From: Rusavskia elegans
Lineage: Eukaryota > Ascomycota > Lecanoromycetes > Teloschistales > Teloschistaceae
Direction of reading: 5' to 3'
DNA length: 64,000 nt
Assembly (NCBI GenBank): GCA_011316305.1
Contig: SAUG01000078.1
Span: 1-64,000, forward strand
Shown: piece by piece, positions 1 to 9,390 of the stretch
Position numbering within the stretch: the stretch's first letter is position 1
Layout of the letters: the number at the start of each line of letters is the position of its first letter
Translations under genes and position numbers: made by a program
Notes under the pieces: generated by a model
Seen by the model: the letters and a program-made list of their open reading frames with translations, nothing else
What the model was told of the DNA's origin: nothing
The model's database searches: none

Positions 1-24
1 GGGGGGGGGGGGGGGGGGGGGGGG
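1..24. other. Poly-G run at window edge
   Basis: Twenty-four consecutive G residues open the window, followed at once by ordinary mixed sequence. No coding or repeat context explains them. Long terminal G runs are a known artefact of two-colour short-read sequencing (no signal is read as G), so this is probably a contig end carrying false bases rather than biology. Confidence 0.7.
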
Positions 25-639
25 CAGGGTATTCTCCAATGTTGCGGGCCAGCAGTCAGATCCAATGGCATTGGTAAGTGGCCCCGTACATACAAACAAA
101 CACATCTGCCTTTACGGAACCCGGCCTGACAAATGCTACCTGATAATTCAAGGCCAGTCAGTACCCATCGAACCTATCGAGCAATGAATCAGACATATCA
201 TATCATACCGTTCCAGATCAGATCAGATGAGATCAGATGAGCAACCTTTTCTCCATATTTATTACTCAACGCCTTGCCCCTGTGTCGAACCATTCGTTTT
301 AAGGCGAAGTTGCAAAGCTGTACTGTGAGACTAGATACCAATCAATGCAGGTGGTGCGGAGGTTGTTTTTCAATACCTATCTAGGTCTTCGCGTCTTTCT
401 TTTGAATGAATACTTCGGTGGTGGAGACGGTAGATCAGATACACAAGCGACAGAAAGGCTATAGTAGATGGATTTCGTGCTCTTAGTCATCCTGATAGAG
501 TCGGTAATGGTGACGAGGTATGTTAACTACATCAGGAGTGGTGCCGGTAGCGCTATTATCGTTTTTGCGGTAGCCTGGTCCCTATTCAATGAAGCTTGTT
601 TATTTTTGGGGACAACAGCGTCCTTGAACGTGTGTGCGT
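25..639. other. Intergenic, no gene seen
   Basis: This stretch holds only short open frames with no family resemblance. It is the 3' side of the minus-strand WRAP53-like gene. A GATCA/GATGA microrepeat lies around 213-241. I see no RNA gene. Confidence 0.5.
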
Positions 640-2056
640 CTATTCAAACCCCCATATCTTGAGGCTATTGTCAGCCTTTCGAGCCCCCGGATTGAGAGCG
701 GAGCTCTCTGAGTCTTCGGCGCTGAATGGGGCATCATCGGAATGGCGTTGTCCAGAGCAAGTCGCAAGGACAGACCCGGAATAATGCCATGATGCGGAGG
801 AAATGGCATCTACTTGCTCAAGTCAGCGTATTTGTCCCCTGGCGGACTTTCATGGGATACAATCACCTTCGTGAGCTTCGAATCCCCAAGTAGGATCCAC
901 AATGCCTTCCGTCTCCCCCAGGCCATGCCAGACTCTCACTCTCCCATCTACACCCCCGGCCCAGAGCTCATTACCCACGACCTCAACACCGATCCTCTGA
1001 TTCGTTTCCGCCTTTCTCCCCCTCAACCATGCAAGTTTCTTGCCTGTTCCCCTCACATCCCAAATGCTAACCCCGTCACTACATCGTTCCGCCACACACA
1101 AATATCTCCCATCAGCGCTCCAGAGCACCTGCGTAACACCAGTCCCCGTTTCCTGACTTGAGCTATCCCCCTGAAGCTCGAACGCCCCGAGCGAGCCTTC
1201 TCCTCCGTACGCATCGTAGAGTCCCACCCACCGACTAAAAGTCCCCGCCGCCAAGATACCTTTAGAACTCAAACCCAGCGCGCTGACGATACCCTTGACC
1301 CCGCCGATACCGCCAACGACCTTGCTCCGCTTGCTCGGGACCGTCGGCATGCGCTCCACGGGTCCCTCACCATTGCGGTTGATGTCGAAAACCGAGATCA
1401 GGTTTAGCGAACCGGCGAAGAAGGTCTGGGGATCGTGGCTGGAGAAGAGCAGCGAATGGGGGGCGATGTATTCTTCGGTGGTCTTGGAGACAAGCGGGTA
1501 TGAAGCTAGGATTGAGGGGGGAAAGAGGGAGAGGAGGCGGATTGGTAGAGAGCGTGGGGAGGCGAGATAGATGGTCGATGCTGGGTCTTGGAGGGCGTAA
1601 GAGGGGTGGATGGTGGTGGCGTATACGGGTTCTGGGCTTTCGTGGCTCGAGTATGGGCGAAGGTGGATGGGAGCCTCGGAGGTGAGTAGATCGGGGGGCC
1701 TATGTTGCAGTGATGCTGGTTAGTGGCACAGAGATCGCATGGGGATGGGGAAGAGGGACGATTTACAAGATGTGGGTGGTTAGGACATGGTCCGCTGTAG
1801 AAGTGAGGATTGTGGTGCCGTCCGGAGACCTATAGCGACGGTGTTAATGCCATATCGGCCGACTTAGGACGGTGCAGATTTACCATTGAGCGCTTTTGAA
1901 GTAGGCAGAGCCTGGAGATCGATGTTCCGAAGCAGTTGATAACGGTGTTGGATAAGATATTTCGACTCCGTCTGGTTGAATGATTGGACTCGGATCCGAG
2001 CCTTCAGTTGAGGCGACAAGATGAGGACAGTATCGGGTACCCTCCATATGGCTCAT
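640..2056 (-). CDS. WRAP53/TCAB1-like WD40 protein
   Basis: The gene has four exons: 2056..1884, 1829..1767, 1699..867 and 809..640. They encode 412 residues, and all three introns (54, 67 and 57 bp) keep phase. The protein runs from YFKSAQWSPDG through EPVY, EEYIAPHSLLFS, a FAGSLNLISVFD blade and TNQRIGVEV to a final LATCSGQR and LKIWGFE. In this order these are characteristic of the WRAP53/TCAB1 (WDR79) beta-propeller. In animals that protein binds the CAB box of scaRNAs and telomerase RNA and directs them to Cajal bodies. The fungal relatives are less studied, so an RNP-binding role is inferred from family. The start at 2056 (MSHMEG) is the first ATG in the exon 1 frame; an upstream exon cannot be excluded. 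A generic WD40 protein is the alternative, but TNQRI and SGQR argue for WRAP53. Confidence 0.8.
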
Positions 2057-2308
2057 GTCCTCCCAGTGCCATAGAGTAATGAAGTATGGGAACGAAGACT
2101 CGCATCTCAAAGACTGGAGGTTTGATGTAGGTCCACCGCTCTACTACAGTTCGCAAAGTCGATGTCTTTCAAGCACATTGCGAGGAACCGAGAAAGATCT
2201 AATGTACTCGTAGTGCTCATCGTCTTACGGCCAATAGCGGATTGAAAGCTACCGGTGTGGTCTGTGGAATATCCCTAAGGCTCTTGAAGCTGTCATGGAG
2301 GCACAGCC
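2057..2308. other. Short intergenic stretch upstream of the WRAP53-like gene
   Basis: No gene is supported here. It should contain the promoter of the minus-strand WRAP53-like gene. It ends at the left inverted repeat of the MITE. Confidence 0.4.
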
Positions 2309-2385
2309 ATTTACAGTCGGATTCAAAACCCTGAAGTTCCAGGTGGGGTGGGGCTGGGCAATACATATCAAATCCGACCACGAAC
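2309..2385 (+). repeat. Left terminal inverted repeat of the MITE
   Basis: It begins ATTTACAGTCGG and ends near CCGACCACGAAC. Its reverse complement recurs at 2755-2831 with a few substitutions. Confidence 0.8.
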
Positions 2386-2754
2386 GAGGAGGTAATAGGC
2401 TTATATTATAGCCTTCTTTGGCTCTATAAGAAATCTGAAGAGTATAAATTTAAGAGCTCCGTCTATTCTAAAATTCTGCCTATTTAGATTTTCTAAATAT
2501 TATCGTTTAAACTTTTCGATAAAAGCTGGTAAGGTTCTATACCTATCGTTATTTTTAGGCTTTTTTTAAAGGCCGGCGGCCCGGTATACTATAAAACGAA
2601 AGGAAAAAATAAAAAAAATTCTTTTAAAAGTAACGGCTAAATACTATTATATAAAAGGTTATAATTAGAACGAATCCTAATCTATATAATTAGATCTATA
2701 AATCAGCCTCTTTAGAATAATAAGATACGTAGTAATTATAGAATAAGATTTCTT

Positions 2755-2831
2755 GTTCGTGGTCGGATTTGATGTGTATTGCCCAGCCCGACCCCGCCTG
2801 GAACTTCAGGGTTTTGAATACGACTGTAAAT
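2755..2831 (-). repeat. Right terminal inverted repeat of the MITE
   Basis: It begins GTTCGTGGTCGG and ends CGACTGTAAAT on the plus strand. It is the inverted copy of 2309-2385. Confidence 0.8.
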
Positions 2832-3341
2832 AGACGTCCGAGGGCCGCTACCACGATTACCTACATACCAACATGATGCCATGTTACAGTATGAGAAATT
2901 ACTAGGCTGATGGATATATCGATTTTTTGGCATTTTCATTATATACCCCCGTTTTATCACATGCCAAATATGAGATATCGAACTTCTTTGAATATACCCT
3001 GCCAATGGAACTCCAAAGTATTAGCAGTAGCGTATATGTGTTGGCAATGATACGGGATCCTGTTCGCGCTCGCAATGGAAGTCACAAAGCATGGTGGTAA
3101 TGACTGAGCAGAATGATCCATAGTGGAATCGACAATGGATTCTATTGCCTACAACTGTCCCCCCAAATGCTTTCTTGATTTTGGTGCATCATTCGTAAAA
3201 AGTATTCCCAACTACTAAGAAAGCCAGCATGCCTTAAACACTGCCCCGAAATTGTTGCTTACTTAAGGTCAGCACAGCCGACAATAATGTCTGAAGAAAC
3301 GAATCCAAGTATCCCAGTCTCAGTACGGTGAATCCAACCCC
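2832..3341. other. Intergenic, no gene seen
   Basis: This is the 3' flank of the AA9 gene. It contains only short frames without resemblance to known proteins, including one that merely reads back into the transposon repeat. Confidence 0.5.
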
Positions 3342-4739
3342 TCAAGCCTTCCAATCCTGGAAATGGGCATGTGCTCGGCCGAGGATATGCGCCCGCTTAT
3401 GCTTGGAGCTCCCGGAACATTTCCCGAAGCCAGACTGGCACCCTGCTCCGCAGTAATCCTGGCTGGTGCCGCAGTATCCCGCATGAGAGCAGCAGTAACC
3501 AGTTGCACACTTCAGCCCACCGTTGCTGCCGCAAGTCTCCACCGACCCGTCTTGCGCCGAATTGTCGTCACCAGATGGAGAAGCCGTGGTAGGTGCAGTC
3601 TCTTTGGCAGAGTCCCCGGATGGACCTCCAGTCTCGGCCGACGACGCAGCAACATTTCCGGAACCGGGCATCGACAGCCGGGAGAGCGGAGCAGGCATGA
3701 AAGACGAGGCACTGGGAGGGCCGTTGAAATTGCCAGATTTGCATCCCTGTTGGACAGATGTGCAATAAGACTCCCAATTCTTGCAATTCTTGGAGCCGAC
3801 AGGACCAGCAGACTCATAGCACTCCTTGTTCTGGTCCCAGCAGTTTTGGGAGGAAGCCCAGCATCCCTTCTCGTCCGAGTAGCTGGGGAGCGTCATACCA
3901 CACCAGTTGTCGTTCTCCATGATGCAGTTGGCAGGCTTCAGACCGACGGTCTGTTTGCTCTGTGTTGTGCGGGATTCAATGTCGCGCTTCGAGGAACCAC
4001 TCTGATAAGTTGATGGGCCGAATTGGGGAAAGGAGATCTGCTTTGGTCTGTTCCAGACACCAAAAGTCATGGCGGGATGCTGCATGTCAACATGGCCTGG
4101 GATGGATACGGTGTCTTTGGGTACGGCAGATCCGGTCGACTCGAGAAAGATTTGAGCACATCCGACATAGAATTGTGGGTCAGGGGGGTTCTTGTCAGCT
4201 TCATGTAGAGCAAGTAGTTCGGGGCGGACCAGGTAGTAACCGCCTGCAATGTCCGTGGGAAGTTTGATGGAGAGTTTGCCGTCGTTGGCCATGATCTTAG
4301 AGGTGCACCACTGAGCGGTCGAGTTATCATAGTCTTCTTCAAAGATCTTAAACCATCCGGGTCCGGCAGCGTTATTGTCGGCCGCAGAGTTGTCGACTTT
4401 CTTCATATAGACAGCGCAGGGACCCATGTGGCTCTTGTCCAAGGAGCCCGGCTGAGATCCATCGGGCCAGTCGCGGAAGTTCAAGGTCATGGAAGAACCG
4501 GATTTGGCGGGGCATACGCGAGCAACACCCTTCTCGCCGTTGACGCCGCAGGCCATGTTGGGGCTGGTCGGGGGTCTGATGGGGTCGGTTGCATGTGGGA
4601 TGATGTTGCTCATACGAACGCATGTGCCATCGCCCTGAGGGGCCTGGTCAATGAAGAAGTTGGTGAAAGTGGTGTGAGCGCTGGCGGCATCAATAGTGGC
4701 AGCTGCAAGCAGCAAAGCCTTGGAGTTCCAGAGCTGCAT
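3342..4739 (-). CDS. AA9 lytic polysaccharide monooxygenase with C-terminal CBM18
   Basis: An intronless gene of 465 residues starts at an ATG. Residues 1-21 form a signal peptide ending in ASA, so the mature protein starts with His22, the N-terminal copper ligand of LPMOs. The second ligand is His104 in SHMGP, and the axial Tyr is Tyr191 in QFYVGC. GGYYLVRPELLALH (166-179) is the AA9 core motif. Residues about 270-345 are a Cys/Trp-rich segment ending in GNFNGPP. A Ser/Pro/Thr linker follows, and residues about 402-444 form a hevein-type CBM18 with the expected Cys spacing (CCSHAGYCG). AA9 enzymes oxidatively cleave cellulose and some hemicelluloses, whereas CBM18 binds chitin. The protein is therefore secreted, but its substrate is open: cellulose attack, tethering to the fungus's own wall, or chitin. 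Confidence 0.9.
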   Translation of the reverse strand: MQLWNSKALLLAAATIDAASAHTTFTNFFIDQAPQGDGTCVRMSNIIPHATDPIRPPTSPNMACGVNGEKGVARVCPAKSGSSMTLNFRDWPDGSQPGSLDKSHMGPCAVYMKKVDNSAADNNAAGPGWFKIFEEDYDNSTAQWCTSKIMANDGKLSIKLPTDIAGGYYLVRPELLALHEADKNPPDPQFYVGCAQIFLESTGSAVPKDTVSIPGHVDMQHPAMTFGVWNRPKQISFPQFGPSTYQSGSSKRDIESRTTQSKQTVGLKPANCIMENDNWCGMTLPSYSDEKGCWASSQNCWDQNKECYESAGPVGSKNCKNWESYCTSVQQGCKSGNFNGPPSASSFMPAPLSRLSMPGSGNVAASSAETGGPSGDSAKETAPTTASPSGDDNSAQDGSVETCGSNGGLKCATGYCCSHAGYCGTSQDYCGAGCQSGFGKCSGSSKHKRAHILGRAHAHFQDWKA

Positions 4740-5717
4740 GATGGTTCAAGGGATGTTTTTGACGGTGCTTTTGGTTTTGGAGATGGTGCGTGGCGATGGC
4801 TCGATCAACGAGTCGTGAAGGGTGTGGAATGAGAGTGGTTGTACAGCGACGAAGAGCTGATTCCAAGAAAGAAAGCTGGAAAGAAGCGGATTGGCGTTGT
4901 GATGGGTGGCGGAGATCCAAACAAAGGGATTTTGCTATTGTCTGTAGGACAATAAGGAACTTGGGGCTGGCTCTGTTGATGATGGGATTTCTGCGAGCTC
5001 GCTCGGCAGCGAATGAGTGAAGGAGTGAATGAATGAATGAATGTGCTCCTTCAAGGAAAGCAAGACCAAAAAAGGAACGGAATGTGACCGAAGTCGAAAC
5101 ACGCTGGGTGTGGTGGAGAGAGTCGGATGATGTGTGGGTGAAGAGACACAACAAGAAACAACAGGCGGACGAGGATTTCTTCTATTCAACACCCAGAAAC
5201 CACACTACTTAGCTCAGGGGGAAGTCACAACCGGCGGGGCCACTAGCAAGGCTGCGCATCTCCAGGTTTTGAGGAGATGCCTTCGCCCAGTGGATCTGCA
5301 CTGGGTTCATCTGTTGAAGCTCTCCAACCACAGCCTAGACCACCATCCTTCTGTGGGGCAGGCGATATGAGCACGAAGAGCATCGAGTGGTTCACGGCGT
5401 CTCGGGATCAAGGGGCACGGACGAAGCATTACCTATCAACAAGCCTCGGACGACGACGTCTCATTCGTTTGGTGAACAATTTGAAACGCTCGGTTGCTGC
5501 CGGCGGGCGGGTAGACGAATGTGTTGGTAAGAGTAAAGTACGTAAGCCAGGGGAGGGGTTGAAAAGGGGGAATTTAGTTCCCCAGAATATTACTAATCAA
5601 ATGAACGTTCACACAAAAGCTTATTGTCACTTCACTTCATCCAAGGCATCATATTCATAATCGAGAACAGGATCATGAAACACCATATCAAATATCCGAC
5701 ATAGAACTCCATATTAT
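4740..5717. other. Intergenic: 5' flank of the AA9 gene and 3' flank of TYW1
   Basis: No coding region is supported; the frames here are short and overlap one another. A GAAT tetranucleotide microsatellite lies at about 5027-5042, some 290 bp upstream of the AA9 start. Confidence 0.5.
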
Positions 5718-8140
5718 TTATTGGATCTTATCATCCTCAGCTTCGGCACTGCCACTGCCTACCTGTGGCTTATGCCGGCCTTTCCTGTGTACCCGTTCAT
5801 CTGCAGGATTGAAACCTCCGTGGCCAAAAGTTGCCCATTCTGGTGTTGGAGGTCCGACGTAGTTCTCTGGCGCAAAATCCTCCCCACTCTCTAAGCATGC
5901 AAAGAATCTATCATAGTCAATCAACGTATGCCACTTTCCCTCAATCAGGAATCGCTTCGAGGCAATGAGAATGCAACAGCTATGGGCATGCTCGGCCGCG
6001 ATTCCATAGTCGAGACCTCTTCGCCCGAGTGCTGCGTTCAGCGCCTCGACAAAAGCCACCACTTCTTCGTAGAATGGAACATTCTGCATCGTGAGCCCTG
6101 CTCCTGCAGATGATGATGTCCCGCAGTATGTGACACCTTTGACCTCCACGAAGCAAGGCAAGCCTCGCGCCACCAGCTCCGCATAACCCTCGGCTTCATC
6201 TTCAACGTTGAAACCCTTGACCAGAGTCAGTCGAAACACCGTTCGCATCTCGAACCTTTTCGCTCGTATGATGTCGAGACACTTCAAGAATCGCTCCCAG
6301 AAGTCGCGATGCAATGGTCGATCTACCTTGCGTAGACTCTCCTTGTTACTGGCGTCAATAGACACGTAGAGCTGTGTCACCTTGCCTAACGCCGCGAGTT
6401 GCTCCGGATGTTGAGCGTTACATACCAAGAAGCTGCTGATCCGCTCGGCATGCAACAGTCTTAAGAATTCGTTGATATGCGGGTAGAAGATTGGTTCTCC
6501 GACAAGGCTCAAGGCGCAGTGTCGGATGCGCATTGCTTCTTGAAACCGTTCGGCCCTTACTCCAGGCACTCCTCTCATCATCTTGATTTTCTTCACATGC
6601 GCCTCCTTCGCTCCCTCGAAGATCATGTCTGGAGGATCGACTTTCCATCGCCAGCTGGTACCCACAGGGTTTGTCCCGTGCCGCCAACAGAAGACGCACT
6701 TGTTCGAACATGACAGTGACGGCGTTGTCTCCATGCACAGATGTGATTTAATGCCATAGAAGCTGTATTTGTAGCACGAGCCTCGTCCGCGAAGGGCCGA
6801 CTTCGTCCACCGACAAATCTTGACGCCCGAATGACTCCCGATGATGGCGTAGCCCTGTTTGGTCAAGGCAGCATAGGTAGGAGAGCTGGTTGGAACCATT
6901 TCCTTCGGTTCTGGTAATGCAGCGTTGGTCGTTTTGGATGTCGTAAAGTCGATCGGCAAGGGTATATCAGTGCTAGATGCTAATGGCCGGCTCTTGATGT
7001 CCTCCAGGTCGTCGACCTGGCGCGTGTGCCTTCGGTTCGGTACGTGGTTGGGTTCATCGTTAGCTTCGAACGCTTCGTCCATGCTATCCATTTCCTCGTC
7101 ACTCTCCAGCGCATTGCCGCTTCCTGGTACCCCCTCGCCGAGACCTCCGCGACGCACAATATCCCGGACGACGCTGCAAACGCCTTCTGTCCACTCCATG
7201 AAGCGCTCCTTGACGTCTGACTTAACGTCGCCCATACCAACTGGAAAGGCTCTCTTTCTCGACGTCAACCTGGCCATCCACCTGTCAACCTCCAACGCCT
7301 GAGAGCAGAATCCTTCTTGCTCCGTCTGCCAACCCTCGCGGTCGCCGAAGCCAAACACGGAGTAGCCGGCAAGACCGGACAGTGGTGCAGTATCGACCCT
7401 AAAGTCATGGTGCGTTTCCTGGAAGTGTTCAAGGAGATTGTTCAGGACGGTGTCAATGTTATACGTAGGCAACAGAAACAGGTAGAAGTATCGTAGGGGC
7501 TGAAACGATTCCGGCGTTTGAGGCAAGGTAACGAAATAGTCATCGTAGTCGATGTACGATAGGTCGTATGTTAGCGGTCGAAGGATTTGGCCTTGGTCCT
7601 CGAGAGATGATTGGAATGTTTTCGCGAACGATGAAGCGTACTTCTCCGTCGTCCCAGTCAGAGAAGAGAAGAAAATGAGGGGCTGAATCTTGTTTGGCGT
7701 CAAGTCGAGGTCCTTCTGTAGCTTCACAACTTTACTCCCAATCACTCTTTTAGGTCCTGATCTGGGCTTAGATGTTCTGGATTCTGGGAGCGTCGGTTTG
7801 GGCAAGCTTAAAGGCGACCGCAGATTTGTTTGGCGTGGCTTCTCGTCTGGTGTATCTGTAGGAACGGGTGCTGGAGGCTCTGCCGACGAAATGTTTTCTG
7901 CCTTCGGCGATTGACTTAGTGGTGAGATTGATGGCTGCTCGCAAGGTAATCGGGAGCTTCGCCATATGCGGACGACAAATATGACGAGGCCCAGAACAAC
8001 GAGCGGATAGCGAATGTCGTGCCATGAGGCTACCAGACCTGTATTTCTACATCAGCGCCGGCTGACGATGATGATGAATCAAGGCTATACTCCTCGGACG
8101 AACCTTGTCTGTCGCCGAGAGGTTCTGGAGAGGGTTCCAT
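5718..8140 (-). CDS. TYW1: tRNA 4-demethylwyosine synthase TYW1
   Basis: Two exons (8140..8104 and 8038..5718; 64-65 bp intron, donor GTTCGT) encode 785 residues. TYW1 makes the tricyclic core of wybutosine at position 37 of tRNA-Phe from N1-methylguanosine and pyruvate, by radical SAM chemistry. A hydrophobic segment near residues 20-37 (YPLVVLGLVIFVV) predicts a membrane anchor. A flavodoxin-like domain starts near residue 133 (SSLTGTTEKY). The radical SAM cluster cysteines are 456, 460 and 463 (SCSNKCVFC). The C-terminal third carries the TYW1 wyosine-base domain. The start ATG (MEPSPEP) lies 239 bp from the divergent PQ-loop gene, so the two may share a promoter region. Confidence 0.93.
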
Positions 8141-8379
8141 AGCAGAAAAGATAATGATCTTCCAGAGAGAATTGTGGGGGAGGGGTATGAGAATGAATAG
8201 CCAATCACAAACGAGCTATCGCCTGGCGTCCGTCGCCATATCGATCAGAGGTTACGGTCTCTCGGTCTCTACTTCGGAATACCACGTACTCTACTTTACC
8301 ATTCCCTTAGAGTGTCTGTTCTATGGAAACGACATATGAACAGGTTATATATCTAAGTTCGCGCGTCTCAAGAGCTAAG

Positions 8380-9390
8380 ATGCCAGTCCACTGCGAAGCT
8401 CTAAGGTCTCCCAACGCGTGGAACTTTGCTCTCTCGCTGTGAGCTCTTCGCAAGCTCTGCCAGCAGGGCACGTAACTGACTGAGTTCTCAGCTTCATTCT
8501 CTTCGGTATTCTGATCTCTTACCTCCCACAACACTACCGCATCATTGCGCGCCGGTCCTCCGAAGGTATCTCTCCCTATTTTGTCCTCTTAGGAACAACC
8601 TCCGGCACCTTCGCCTTTGCCAACATCCTCACTTTGCCCACCAGCCGCGCGGACCTTGCATGCTGCAGCGAGATCAGTGCGTTTGGTTGTTTTGCCGGTA
8701 CCCTTGGTGTTGCGCAGATCGGAGTTCAGTGGTCCTGTTTTACTGTAATGCGAGTCTTATTGCTCCCAAATGCTACCAATCGGTCACCTTGCTAATACTA
8801 GCTACAGTCTTCTACTCTTTCTCCTGTTCTTCCCTCGTGCTAGTCCACTCTCTCCCCCACAACCTCCAACATCCGCCGCTCCCTCCTATCATACCGCTGT
8901 CCTGGTTGTGGGTACATGCATTGTCCATATCTTTCTCACTGCGATTGTCCACCTGATATTTATTTACCGCTTTCCACCATTGCTTAAAGGCTGTGCCGAA
9001 TTCTTCGGCATTGCTGGGACTGTCCTTGCAGCTATACAATTCCTGCCTCAGATATACACGACATGGAGACTTCAAGCAGTCGGGAGCTTGAGCATACCAA
9101 TGATGTGTATCCAAACACCAGGAAGCTTTGTCTGGGTCGGAAGTTTGGCAGGCCGGCTGGGATTAGCAGGTTGGAGCACATGGGGAATCTATCTCGTAAC
9201 AGGAGTCTTGCAGGGTGTCTTATTAGTCATGGCAATTGGATTCGAGATGAGGGATAGGCGCGACAGGAAAAAGAATGATGCAGGTGGACCTGGAAGAACG
9301 AACGAAACATTAAGGAATGGTAATGGGACTGCGCAAGAACGACAGAACAACGAACGGACATCTCTACTTGGTGGTGAAGCACGAGATTAG
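8380..9390 (+). CDS. PQ-loop repeat membrane protein
   Basis: Three exons (8380..8438, 8492..8749 and 8808..9390) encode 299 residues. Two PQ-loop motifs are visible: LPQ at about 31-33 (ISYLPQHYR) and LPQ at about 185-187 (QFLPQIYTTW). They sit among hydrophobic helices, with a charged C-terminal tail containing RDRRDRKK. PQ-loop proteins are seven-helix membrane transporters such as cystinosin, the Ypq lysosomal/vacuolar amino-acid exporters and SWEETs; the cargo here is unknown. The second intron only keeps frame if it is GC-AG (GCGAGT...CTACAG, 8750-8807). The nearest GT donor (GTAATG at 8745) leads to an early stop. The first exon (MPVHCEAL) is supported by splice phase alone. Confidence 0.8.
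8750..8807 (+). other. Probable GC-AG intron
   Basis: The boundaries are AT|GCGAGT and CTACAG|T, with GCTAAT as branch-point-like sequence 11-16 bp before the acceptor. Removing it joins CFTV to ILLLFLLFFPR in frame. Every nearby GT donor either breaks frame or removes conserved residues. Confidence 0.6.

Larger units (their letters stand above)
2309..2831. mobile_element. Non-autonomous pogo/Tc1-type DNA transposon (MITE)
   Basis: Two inverted repeats of about 77 bp (2309-2385 and 2755-2831) match almost base for base and enclose a strongly AT-rich, gene-free core (about 2400-2745). Reading inward, both ends have TA followed by CAGTCG, which fits a TA target duplication with a CAGT terminus as in pogo/Fot elements. 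No transposase frame is present, so the copy would depend on an enzyme encoded elsewhere. Several differences between the arms are C/T or G/A, and the core is AT-rich. Both fit repeat-induced point mutation, although I cannot measure an index here. Confidence 0.75.

Noticed and set aside
468..662. A short hydrophobic 64-codon plus frame
   Set aside because: It overlaps the last exon of the WRAP53-like gene on the other strand and lacks any other support.
3363..4013. A 216-codon plus-strand frame opposite the AA9/CBM18 gene
   Set aside because: It is the antisense shadow of a GC-rich, Cys-rich coding region and has no family resemblance, whereas the minus frame has complete AA9 and CBM18 motifs.
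8660..8956. A continuous plus frame crossing the PQ-loop gene intron
   Set aside because: It ignores both real exons' frames and encodes no PQ-loop sequence; it only looks attractive because it crosses the intron without a stop.
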